This document shows, piece by piece, positions 56,231 to 64,000 of a DNA stretch of 64,000 nucleotides. The DNA is from Welwitschia mirabilis (taxonomy: Eukaryota; Gnetophyta; Gnetopsida; Welwitschiales). The stretch spans positions 47,578,508-47,642,507 of the forward strand of contig JBOZIK010000001.1 in the NCBI GenBank assembly GCA_051453625.1, in the 5' to 3' direction. Below the pieces are notes generated by a model that searched no databases, was not told where the DNA came from, and worked only from the letters and a program-made list of their open reading frames with translations. The stretch's first letter is position 1. The number at the start of each line of letters is the position of its first letter. Made by a program: the position numbers and the translations under genes.

Positions 56231-57038
56231 CTTGCACATGTCCAATGAGTATAATAACATTTTAACAACTTTAAAATTAAATATTCCATAATTAACGACT
56301 CATCACAAAGTTGTTAAGATGAATGTTTTATTCAAATTATAATCTAACAAATAAAACCTAATAAGGTGATTTAAAGCTTTAGATATGGAGTATCTATTCA
56401 AATTCAGCTAACGCTTTATGTGTGATTTAAAAAGTAGAGCCTACTAGTATGGATCCTAAATTAAAGTTGTCATCTCAAAAGACATAATCTTTGATGAGTT
56501 TAATTAAGCAAACTTAAATAAGGAACCTATTGAAGAAAATCAATGAGAAATAAGGGATAATGCAGGGTTTTTAGAAATGGAGGAAAAAATTAGTTTTTAG
56601 CACATCAAAATAATGGAATTAGAAGTTATAAAGGATTAAGAATACAATTCTAATAAAGAAACCTAACCCATTCATATTACAAGAAAACAAAAGTGGTATA
56701 CTTCACATATAAATGAATTAAGAGATGAAAAGAGAGTGGTCCTATACCAACAACAAGAATGAAGGAGAATAAAACACCAAACTGCTTACATAGCCAAGAT
56801 TATAAAAGAACCTACCTTAATGGAAGAAGTATTAAAGGATTCAAAATATGGAAATAAATGTAAGAATAGTAAAATACGGTGCTTAATAAAAGTACTGAGA
56901 AATTAGCAGCTCTATGAACCATATGGCTATTCAAGGTCAAATGTGACCAAGACAAAATTTGATGCATAAGCATCTTTGTAAAATAAAAATAAAGAATGTA
57001 TTTAAATTCATTAGGGTTCAAGTTTCTAAGATTCTAGG
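56231..57038. other. AT-rich spacer, nothing recognised
   Basis: No coding motif. It ends at the 5' LTR of the Ty3 element. Confidence 0.45.
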
Positions 57039-57462
57039 TCATATTGGAAATGAGTAACAATGTAATTTAGCATGTTTAGATGAATTCTAGCTATAAGAAA
57101 TACTCGATGTTTAGAAGATATTCATGATAAAACACGTAAGAGGCTAAAATTAGAGCATTCATTTATGATTAAGATTCCTCTTAAGGCCTTAAAAATAGAA
57201 GAGAGTAATAGGCATAAAGGACATCAAAGTGGTAAAAACAACAATAAGGCTTTTAAAGGCCATTATTAAGGAGATCTTGTGGAAGCTCTATCAGATGTGG
57301 CTTTAGTTTGTAAGCTTGTACTTTCTATACCATTAATGTAAAGTGATTCTTTCATTGCCTTGAATACACTTTTTCCCTATTTATTTCTCCTTTCTTTTCC
57401 ACTCGTCACTAAATAAACAATTCCAAAAGTGATCTTAGGGTTTTTATTGTGTTATCTATACA
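57039..57462 (+). mobile_element. Ty3/gypsy 5' LTR
   Basis: Aligns end to end with 61,088-61,543: 'attggaaatgag', 'taaaattag', 'aggcataaa.g.catcaaagt.gtaaaaac', 'tttgtaa.cttgta.tttctataccattaat', 'aa.tgatcatagggttttt'. Starts TCATATTGG (TG lost) and ends 'ctataca'. Identity is low enough (about 75-80 per cent by eye) to make the insertion old. Confidence 0.85.
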
Positions 57463-57464
57463 TT

Positions 57465-57482
57465 ATCTAGTATTAGGGTAAA
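57465..57482 (+). promoter_or_regulatory. Degenerate primer-binding site
   Basis: 'atctagtattagggtaaa' after the LTR resembles TCTGGTATCAGAGCaaa of the iMet type, with several substitutions. Confidence 0.45.
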
Positions 57483-57639
57483 TTTTTAAGTTTTATGGAA
57501 AGTTGGTTATTCAAAGAGGTTGGCCTAAAGAACCTAATAGTTACCTAATTACAAAAGCAAATTGCGAGGCAAGAATAGTATTGGAAGGTATCTAGAGAGG
57601 TATGAGGGTATTGGTGATGACATTGATGATTGACTATAT

Positions 57640-58680
57640 ACCAAAGTGTATGGATCTAGTTCTAATGGAGGAGAAAGAATAAAAATGATCCAAAGTAAAT
57701 GAGCCATGAAAGAAGAATGTTATGTGTGAAGGTTGGAGTGTAGAGCAAGAGAAGAATCATTTTGTAAAAGACCCAATGAAGATGGGACAGAAGGATTCTA
57801 TAAGCGTGACACCATATGAAGGAAGCTTACAAGAGAGTTTCAAGATTGGATCTAAGATGTGGAGCAACACTTTAAAATGGAGGATGTTGTTGAAAAAAAG
57901 AAGACGTATATTGCATTAACTTGTTTATGAAAAGCTGCCATAAGTTGATGCAAGCATGTTTGAAAGAATCACCAAGATTGAAGCCTTTTAAGTTCCTAAA
58001 ACTACATGAAGGAGAGTTTTTAGGACAAGTTCAATTTGCTTTCGCATAAGGTGGAGATGATAAGAAAGATGCAGATATTCCAACAAAGAGAAAATTCTAT
58101 GATAGAGTACAAAATGAAGTTTCACAAGCTTACATCCAAGTAGGATATTTTGATTTTAGTATAAAAAAGATAAGCAGATACATTACTAGTTTAAGATTTG
58201 TTCTTCAGAACGAGATTACCATTATAACTCCTAGAAACATGAAGAAAGCAAGAGAAATTACAGTGAAAGAACAATTCTAATAAAGAAAGATTAGAGGACA
58301 AGAACTATAAAGAAGGGGTCAACAACAAGGAGAAAAGACAAACCAAAAGTTACAAAATAAAAGCAAAGAAGAAATCCACAAAAAGGGAGGTACTTATAAA
58401 GGAAAAGGTAAGTAATTTCTTGGGAGTCTATTATAAATGTTATAAATTAGGGTACAGGTCTTACTAGTTCCCATTAAGAAAGAAGAATACACACACTACT
58501 ACTGTCCTTAAGCATGGTGAGGTAGGCGAAGAGTCCAAGAAGAAAAACTAGGGAAAACTACTAGTGAGAAAGGGAAAAAGAAACATGATTGTTAAAAGAA
58601 CTCTCATACACAATGCAAAAACTATCAAAGATTCAACACAATCGAGACTTCAAAACTAGATGTAAGGAGAAGGTATCTAA
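57640..58680 (+). pseudogene. Ty3/gypsy gag
   Basis: Badly broken. Readable blocks are 'MKMGQKDSISVTPYEGSLQE' (57,778), 'KDKQIHY'-type and then 'RFVLQNEITIITPRNMKKAR' (58,194), a typical Ty3 gag end (F-x-x-G-L-R-x-x-I). A lysine- and glutamine-rich tail follows, then 'CYKLGYRSY' near 58,438 in place of a zinc knuckle (C-x-x-C-G-x-x-G-H). Gag would form the particle. Confidence 0.6.
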
Positions 58681-58684
58681 GGTT

Positions 58685-58990
58685 ATCATTGATAATTGAA
58701 GCACTCAAAACTTGGTTTCTAGTAAGATAATGTGGAAATTAAAACTAGAGACACTATTGCATTTGACATGATATGTTGTAGTTAAAAAATTGTATTTGGT
58801 TAACTTTACAATTGGTAACTTTTGTAACCAAGTTCATTATGATGTTATTCCTATGTGTGCTCTTCATCTACTATTGGGTAAGCCTTGGCAATATGATACT
58901 AAATAAATGCATAATGGAAGGACAAATACTTGTATTATAATTGACAAAAATAAAAATAAATTTAAGCTTTTGACAATTCCGAGGATATTC
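58685..58990 (+). pseudogene. Ty3/gypsy aspartic protease
   Basis: 'IIDN' then a stop, then 'STQNLVSSKIMWKLKLE' near 58,685-58,755: the retropepsin D-x-G-S-S-x-N-x-V-S with the G lost. Later 'VVVKKLYLVNFTIGNF', 'VHYDVIPMCALHLLLGKPWQ' and 'HNGRTNTCIIIDKNKNKFKL' near 58,838-58,965. The 'D-V-I-P-M ... H-x-L-L-G-R-P-W' block is clear. Confidence 0.8.
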
Positions 58991-59349
58991 CAAAACACAA
59001 GACAAGTGCATGCTTTTTAAAAAGAAAGCAGGTAATAGAAAAAATACAAAAGAAGTGTATAGGATGGTAATGGTGTTAAAGGCATCTTCAAAACAACAAT
59101 TGAAGAAGTGGCTAGTGGAGGTAAAAGATGCATTGAAATCTTTTACAAATATTTTTGTTGATGATTTGGCTTCTAATTTAACACTTGTTAGAAGCATACG
59201 CCATCACATAAGTCTAGTTTCTAGTGTTTCACTTTTAAATAAAGCACCACAGGAAATGATAGTACATGAAAAAAAGAGATATGCAGTTAAAGGAGTTGTT
59301 AGACAAGATATTGATCAAAGAAAGTTTGTTGTCATGTTTTGTTCTAGTA

Positions 59350-59650
59350 CGACTAACTCTAAAGAATAACAGTAAGGAGTTGTGCGCGTGTGTTGATTCA
59401 AGAGCAATCAACAAGATAATCAGAAGTGTCACTTTTCTATGCCTTAAATGGATAATACTTTGGATTGCTTAATGGGTGCTTTTATTTTTAGCAAGATGGA
59501 TTTGAAAAGTGAGTACCATCAAATCAATATCCGAGAGGGAGATAAATGGAAGACAATTTTGAAATCTATACATGAGATATAAATGGTTGGTCATGTCATC
59601 TAGTTTGAGGAATGCTCTAAGTACATTCATGAGGTTGCGCATTCCCATAA
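59350..59650 (+). pseudogene. Ty3/gypsy RT, fingers only
   Basis: 'CVDSRAINKI' near 59,380 (C-V-D-x-R-A-I-N-K-I), then 'FSKMDLKSEYHQI'-like sequence near 59,485-59,525 (first catalytic D present), 'NIREGDKWKTIL', 'EMPFGLRNAPSTF'-like sequence near 59,600. It stops before the Y-V-D-D block, and integrase sequence follows within about 50 bases. RT palm and RNase H are deleted. Confidence 0.75.
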
Positions 59651-59689
59651 AATCAATAAGGAAGGATATATTATAGCGAAAATGTTATG

Positions 59690-60718
59690 AAGACATGGCT
59701 AGACATTGTGGGTTAAACAAAACTTACAAACTGTTAAAGAGGTTATACCATTAGCCAAACATGGATAAGTATATCCAACGGATTGTGCGAAGTTGTTTTA
59801 TATGCCAAAGAGCAAAAGGAGAATTAAGGAACGTAATATTGTACATGTCATTACTAGTTCTAATGAAGCCACAGTAGGATCTAAGTATAGAATCCATTTC
59901 GGAATTAAATTATTTCAAGAAAGGTCATGATTCCATCATGGAGGTGGTGGAGAGATTTAGTAAGATCTCACTCTTTACTCTTGTACCAAGACACATGATG
60001 CTTCACACATTACTAGATTGTTCTTTAGACAAATTATACACCTTTATAGGTTGTTGAAGATAATAGTTTTAGATAAAGATGTCAAGTTTGTTTCTTATTT
60101 TTGGAGGCATTTGCGACACATGATGGATACTAAGTTGTAGTATTCTTCAGCATATCATACATAAATAGACACAGAAATAAAGTCTTCAATCGTAGTTACC
60201 AAAGCTTGCTAAGATACCTTTACGAGGGTAAGTCAAACAGATGGGAGCACTACTTACCACATCCAAAATTTAGTTAAAATAATTTCATAAATGGGAGTAT
60301 AAGAAAATCACCTTTTGAAGTGGTATACAAATATCAGCCAAGGATGCCATATATGTTATGATAGAACCTTTAGCAATGACAAAGGACTATACAAACACAA
60401 TTATAGAACTCCATATGTGTGAGAAACTCTGAAGGCATTAAACTCCCAGACTAAGGATAAGGCAGCCAAGCACAAAAGACATGTAGAGTTTGTGGAGGAT
60501 GACAGTGCTGCATACATGTGGAAGGAAAGATTTGCCACAAGAACCTATAACAAACTCAAGTTCTAGAAGATTAGTCTATACAGAATTGTGAAGGGGATTT
60601 CAATAAATACATACTAGTGGGATCTTACAGAGAATGTGGATATTTCACTTATATTCGATGTTGTTAACTTAGTCACTTATATTCGATGTTGTTAACTTAG
60701 TGAAGTACTATCGAGAGC
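59690..60718 (+). pseudogene. Ty3/gypsy integrase with C-terminal region
   Basis: Zinc region: 'RHCGLNKTYKLLKRLYHWP'-like and 'RIVRSCFICQRAKGEL' near 59,700-59,825 (H-x-G and C-x-x-C). Core: 'VLDKDVKFVSYFWRHLRHMM' near 60,068 with the catalytic D, then 'YSSAYHT', stop, 'IDTEIKSSIV'. C-terminal: 'YNKLKF', 'VDISLIFDVVNLVTY', which resembles the N-x-A-Y-x-x-D-L-P ... S-x-x-F-N-V-x-D-L-x-x-Y segment before chromodomains. A 28-bp tandem duplication breaks this last part. Stops are frequent. Confidence 0.75.
60646..60701 (+). repeat. 28-bp perfect tandem duplication
   Basis: Units 60,646-60,673 and 60,674-60,701 are identical ('cacttatattcgatg' plus 'ttgttaacttagt'). 28 is not a multiple of three, so it shifts the integrase tail frame. 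Confidence 0.97.
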
Positions 60719-61087
60719 TTACCCAAGATGAAGCTTAGATCGCAGAGTTGTAGAAGGTGAACAAAGAGAAGCATAAGGTGGATAAGAAGCCGGCGATTCT
60801 TGAAAGCTGTGAGAAGCAATTACAGAGAAAATCGTATAAGGAGTACCTAACTTAGTTACTAGGAGATCGTCTAAAGGATGCAATTTGGTTTTTAGAGAAC
60901 TACCTAAGAATAGGTTGCAAAGTTCATCTAAGGAAGAAAAACATTTCCTATGATAGCTCACTTTCAAGCAAGGAGGATGATATAAGAGCATCCATGTAAA
61001 ACAAAGAAAAAAAGAATGTGGTTGCATTAGTTATTTTGCTGAGTTAATGTGTTTCTGTGGGAAACAAAATATGCCATCTTAATGGCA
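60719..61087 (+). mobile_element. Ty3 region between integrase and 3' LTR
   Basis: It reads as basic, lysine- and glutamate-rich low-complexity sequence in the plus orientation, consistent with the tail of pol. The antisense 102-codon frame here is a shadow. Confidence 0.5.
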
Positions 61088-61543
61088 TGTTATTGGAAAT
61101 GAGCAGTCATTTAATTTAGTATATTTAACTAGAATCTGTATGTAAAGAATATGCTACGTTTAAAGGGAATTTAGGCATAAGAATAATGCTCTGTCTAGAT
61201 GCTATTTATAGTAAAACATGTAAGAGCCTAAAATTAGTGAACTCTTTCATAATTAAGATTCTTTTTAAAGCCTTATAAATAAAGGAGGATGGTCGGCATA
61301 AAAGGCATCAAAGTAGTAAAAACTAGGATGAGCCTCTTAAAGGCCTTGAATGAGAAGAGCTCACAAAACCTTTGCCAAATGTGATTGTAGTTTGTAAACT
61401 TGTATTTTCTATACCATTAATATAGAGGGGTTCTTTCATTGCCTTCAATACCTAGTTTGCTTGCATATTTCTTGTTTTCTTGCTGCTCATTGAATAGATA
61501 ATCTCAAAAGTGATCATAGGGTTTTTGTTGCATTAGCTCTACA
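61088..61543 (+). mobile_element. Ty3/gypsy 3' LTR
   Basis: Starts TGTTATTGGAAATGAG and ends 'agctctaca'. Partner of 57,039-57,462, slightly longer. No matching 5-base target duplication: 'ctagg' before the 5' LTR against 'tcaaa' after this LTR. The ends may have mutated, or the LTRs may come from different insertions. Confidence 0.85.
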
Positions 61544-61554
61544 TCAAAACTATT

Positions 61555-61950
61555 AAGAAGAACAGGGTAAAGCTCATAGTAAAGGTTTTGCACAAGCTGA
61601 AAGCACTTACTCACTAGATGTAAAATTAGCATTTGATTTTCTACCTCACAAAGATCAAAACCATGTGGATCTTGTTAAATCTAGTTATACATTATAATTG
61701 AGACATGCTCCAATTAGATGTAAAATTAGTATTCCTCAATGAACCCATAAATAACCAAACCTATATTATGCAACTAGATGGTCTAATAGTGAAAGGTCAA
61801 AAGAACAAAGTCTGTAGGCTAATGAAGTCTTTATAATGCCTAAAACCAGCTTTGAGAGTGGTATCCAGAAACGTGATGAATTTCTTCATAAATTAGATTT
61901 CAAGAAATCCAATTCAAATAGAAACCAAAAGAACAAATAGGGGAAAAGAT
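61555..61950 (+). pseudogene. Copia RT fragment
   Basis: 'QLDVKLVFLNEPINNQTYIM' near 61,717 is the first RT aspartate block (L-D-V-K-T-A-F-L-N-G). It is followed by 'DGLIVKGQKNKVCRLMKSL', a stop, then 'CLKPALRVV' and 'NVMNFFIN'. The fragment is about 130 codons and lacks the Y-V-D-D block. It directly abuts the Ty3 3' LTR, so the Ty3 element may have inserted into this copia copy. Confidence 0.75.
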
Positions 61951-62165
61951 TCACTAAAATCATACCATGAAACTTTCTGTAATTTCTTTATCCTAAAAAC
62001 TTAAATGTATATAATGTTGTATCTATACATGTAATAGGAACACATTTTTGTCCATAATCATGACCATATGATAGTTTTAGCCAAAATGTAATGTGGTCGT
62101 CTGAAGTGAGAACAATCAATGTTAGTAATATGTCAATGAATATGATAACATCCAGCATTAGAGTA
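61951..62165. other. Spacer, nothing recognised
   Basis: AT-rich, no motif. Confidence 0.4.
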
Positions 62166-62394
62166 ATTTTATCCTATGTACCTAAAAGCTATGAAATGCA
62201 TCGTAAATATAATGACTCTCACAAAAACCATGAATGAATCCCTGGGGATGGAGCTGCATCATAGGTCGCTATCGGTTGTAATTTTATCCAATGGACCTAA
62301 GAGCAATGAAATGCATCGTAAATATAATGACTCTCACAAAAACCATGAATGAATCCTTGTGGATGGAACCGCAACATAGGTCGCTATTGGTTGT
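62166..62394 (+). repeat. 114-115-bp tandem duplication, two copies
   Basis: Copy 1 62,166-62,279 and copy 2 62,280-62,394 share 'aattttatcc', 'atgaaatgcatcgtaaatat', 'aatgactctcacaaaaaccat' in parts, and 'ataggtcgctat.ggttgta'. About 90 per cent identical. An 80-codon plus frame begins in copy 2 but resembles nothing I know. Confidence 0.9.
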
Positions 62395-62899
62395 AATAAA
62401 GATCCACGTGAAGAAGACAAGCATCATGACTCTTCTCAACATTGGAACTGAAGCCACTTATGATACGAAATGGGCAAAACAGGACCTTTTAAAATCATGG
62501 GCCTGTGGGACAAGGGACATGGGAAGGATATAAACCCACCCAAATATGGGTATTAGTGTCGGATGTTTCCGAATTTATCTCTACTTTGGGATTATAGAGT
62601 TAGGATATCCATGCTACAACGTTATCACTGAAAGCCTTAAATACATTTGAGAATTTTTAGGTACAAATAGCGTTCCTATTGCAGTTTTGTCAGAGTGGCA
62701 CAAGTGAAAACGTCTGGCTTCACCTTGGCATTTTGGCACTCATGAAAGCATTTTTTAGTATTGCAGTTCCAGCTCTAAAATTTAGACACTCAACCTTTCG
62801 TAAATAAGGTTTCTGTCCGCAACAACCATTCAACACGTAGCTTTCATCAAAATCATAAAGCAATTTGGAAGAGCAATATATAATGACATGTCTCCTCGG
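62395..62899. other. Intergenic or 3' flank of the minus-strand gene
   Basis: Less AT-rich than the repeats. No retroelement motif seen. It may hold the 3' untranslated region of the gene to the right. Confidence 0.35.
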
Positions 62900-62920
62900 T
62901 CATCCGCCAGTGGCATCAGG
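62900..62920 (-). CDS. Possible terminal exon of unrecognised gene
   Basis: After the acceptor 'ctctatttttag' the minus strand reads PDATGG and a stop in the phase required by the upstream exon. It is very short, so this is only a suggestion. The upstream exon could instead read through to its own stop at 62,970 (V-V-stop). Confidence 0.25.
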   Translation of the reverse strand, partial: PDATGG

Positions 62921-62975
62921 CTAAAAATAGAGGATAATCGGAGAGGATAATCGGTATTCATCAAACAGTTCATAC

Positions 62976-63146
62976 AACTTGTATGACAGCTGCTACACGG
63001 AGGGATCCTCGTTGGAGAATATCAGGAAGATCGTCAAAAAATAAAGCTGTCCTCCAACCCCAGCCTTTTGGTGCCTTGGGTAACAGGGTCCCAGCTTGAT
63101 CAAGGCTGCCAAATACCATAACATCTCTCTTTGATGGGCAGATAAG
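62976..63146 (-). CDS. Exon of unrecognised host gene
   Basis: Acceptor 'cctcattttttttgggcag'-type tract at 63,147-63,165 and a donor 'gtatga' after 62,976. 57 codons, phase 0 at both ends. The product reads 'LICPSKRDVMVFGSLDQAGT', then 'LLPKAPKGWGWRTALFFDDL' and 'PDILQRGSLRVAAVIQ'. Dense in conserved-looking residues (G, W, P, D), no stops, codon use balanced: it reads like real protein. I do not recognise the family. The neighbouring exons splice in the same phase. Confidence 0.55.
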
Positions 63147-63234
63147 CTGCCCAAAAAAATGAGGACATGTCAATGGAGGATCTATAACGAGTCTAATAAT
63201 TACCAGAATTTCACGAGCATCACGAAAATTTCAC

Positions 63235-63282
63235 CTGATATCTAACAGTCACCTTCTCTCTCCTGTCAACATACAGATGTAC
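63235..63282 (-). CDS. Exon of unrecognised host gene (48 nt)
   Basis: Acceptor 'cttcccttttctag', donor 'cag|gtgaaa'. 16 codons, phase 0 to phase 0: 'VHLYVDRREKVTVRYQ'. It fits between the flanking exons without a frame change. Short, so weaker alone. Confidence 0.45.
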
Positions 63283-63342
63283 CTAGAAAAGGGAAGTATG
63301 TATCAAAAAAAGACACACTTCTAACAGCTACAATCAGAAAGC

Positions 63343-63442
63343 NNNNNNNNNNNNNNNNNNNNNNNNNNNNNNNNNNNNNNNNNNNNNNNNNNNNNNNNNN
63401 NNNNNNNNNNNNNNNNNNNNNNNNNNNNNNNNNNNNNNNNNN
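63343..63442. other. Assembly gap (100 N) inside an intron
   Basis: Both sides show 'cagaaagc', an 8-base overlap. The gap lies between the 63,235-63,282 and 63,523-63,623 exons, so a further exon could be hidden if real sequence is missing. Confidence 0.97.
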
Positions 63443-63522
63443 CCAGAAAGCATGAAATAGTAAAACGAAAAGAAAACACGAAGACACCATCTATGATGCT
63501 GGAAACAGAAACTTAAACCTAC

Positions 63523-63623
63523 CTTTTGTTGTGTATCGCTGTATTCAGCCCTACGGCGATGTAAAAATAGTCCTGAACAATGAACCAATCCCTTCATTTT
63601 TGGAAGTTCACAATAACTGACCC
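63523..63623 (-). CDS. Exon of unrecognised host gene
   Basis: Acceptor 'catagttttcgttttagag' and a strong donor 'aaaag|gtaggttt'. 101 nt: two bases complete a codon, then 33 codons 'VSYCELPKMKGLVHCSGLF' and 'LHRRRAEYSDTQQK', ending in phase 0. Cysteine-, basic- and aromatic-rich. No family recognised. The choice of the second AG as acceptor is set by the upstream exon's phase; the first AG would break the frame. Confidence 0.5.
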
Positions 63624-63677
63624 CTCTAAAACGAAAACTATGAGAACTATAAATAAAGTAGACTAACTAAATCATAC

Positions 63678-63729
63678 CAAGAGTACGCCGTCCCTGGGGA
63701 TCCTCATCGTTGAAAGCCTGTACACTAAG
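63678..63729 (-). CDS. Exon of unrecognised host gene (52 nt)
   Basis: Acceptor 'tttcttgatgtcag', donor 'ttg|gtatgatt'. 17 codons plus one base: 'LSVQAFNDEDPQGRRTL', then G shared with the next exon. Clean splice sites on both sides. Confidence 0.5.
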
Positions 63730-63956
63730 CTGACATCAAGAAACAACACCAAAAGATATATTGTTATTGCCGACAAAACGTTTGATGTTATTTGTATTTT
63801 AAACGGAAGTTTGCGACCGAAATACACAGGCAAACAGTAAAAATAAAATACTTAAATTATGCAGTATTGATTGTAAGACGCATGGCCGACTAGTATATTT
63901 TGCTTCACTCACGCAGAAGATGTGTGGGATTCAGCATTTTTAATTTTTAACCTTAC

Positions 63957-64000
63957 AGAATTCTCGGAACGAGTTTAAATTCTCTGTATGATGTATGTTT
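63957..64000 (-). CDS. Possible further upstream exon, cut by window edge
   Basis: Minus strand from the window edge reads 'KHTSYREFKLVPRIL' and meets a donor 'gtaagg' at 63,956. Its end phase (two bases left over) does not match the start of the 63,678-63,729 exon. So either an exon between them is missed or this is not an exon. Confidence 0.2.

Noticed and set aside
58871-59197. 108-codon minus-strand frame
   Set aside because: It lies antisense to the Ty3 protease and linker and has no motif.
60719-61027. 102-codon minus-strand frame
   Set aside because: It is antisense to the Ty3 pol tail, which reads in the opposite direction. No motif of its own.
57039-61543. Target-site duplication for the Ty3 element
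   Set aside because: The flanking five bases (ctagg and tcaaa) do not match, so none is claimed.
62291-62533. 80-codon plus frame in the 114-bp repeat
   Set aside because: It starts at an arbitrary ATG inside the second repeat unit, has no recognisable motif, and the first unit is not open in the same way. Not called as a gene.

Overview
The window looks like seed-plant nuclear DNA. It is strongly AT-rich, contains ten runs of N, and is made almost entirely of decayed retrotransposons: Ty1/copia, Ty3/gypsy and LINE. The copia elements carry primer-binding sites of the plant tRNA-iMet type (TGGTATCAGAG variants), and their pol reading frames give plant copia motifs. Nothing fixes the species. 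There are no rRNA or tRNA genes, no CRISPR array and no bacterial-style operons. Nearly every coding trace is broken by stops and frameshifts, so these are fossils and not working genes.

Layout from left to right. 1-374 is the end of a copia LTR. 4.6-9.5 kb is a scrambled plus-strand copia element whose pieces lie out of order. 9.6-12.3 kb holds minus-strand copia debris. 12.36-16.1 kb holds the tails of two SIRE-like copia copies, joined across a gap. 16.3-16.7 kb holds a degenerate AGACGTCT array. 17.3-21.3 kb is a minus-strand LINE. 21.3-24.8 kb is featureless AT-rich DNA. 25.5-26.1 kb is a minus-strand copia RNase H relic. 27.8-31.9 kb is a second minus-strand LINE, whose ORF1, endonuclease, reverse transcriptase and zinc finger can all still be read. 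32.1-33.9 kb is a minus-strand copia pol.

The largest unit is a SIRE/Maximus-like copia element at 34,521-43,315. It has a 5' LTR, PBS, gag remnant, protease, integrase, RT, RNase H and 3' LTR. Its integrase and RT are each partly present twice, and each repeat starts just after a 100-N gap. A minus-strand copia gag relic follows at 43.4-43.9 kb, then 6 kb with nothing recognisable. At 50.2 kb a Ty3 fragment abuts a long, fairly young copia pol with its 3' LTR (50.6-52.6 kb). A minus-strand Ty3 element (protease and gag) occupies 53.1-55.5 kb. A Ty3 element with both LTRs, lacking the RT catalytic core and RNase H, lies at 57,039-61,543. A short copia RT fragment follows.

The last 1.1 kb differs in character: it is less AT-rich and not repeat-like. 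On the minus strand it shows four successive, phase-compatible exons with GT/AG borders, plus a possible fifth. This is the best candidate for an ordinary host gene, probably its 3' end, but I do not recognise the protein. The unusual structures are the palindromic CpG-centred arrays in the SIRE-like LTRs and at 16.4 kb, the permuted copia element, and a set of gaps flanked by exact or diverged duplications that look like assembly joins. I saw no convincing undescribed functional system.
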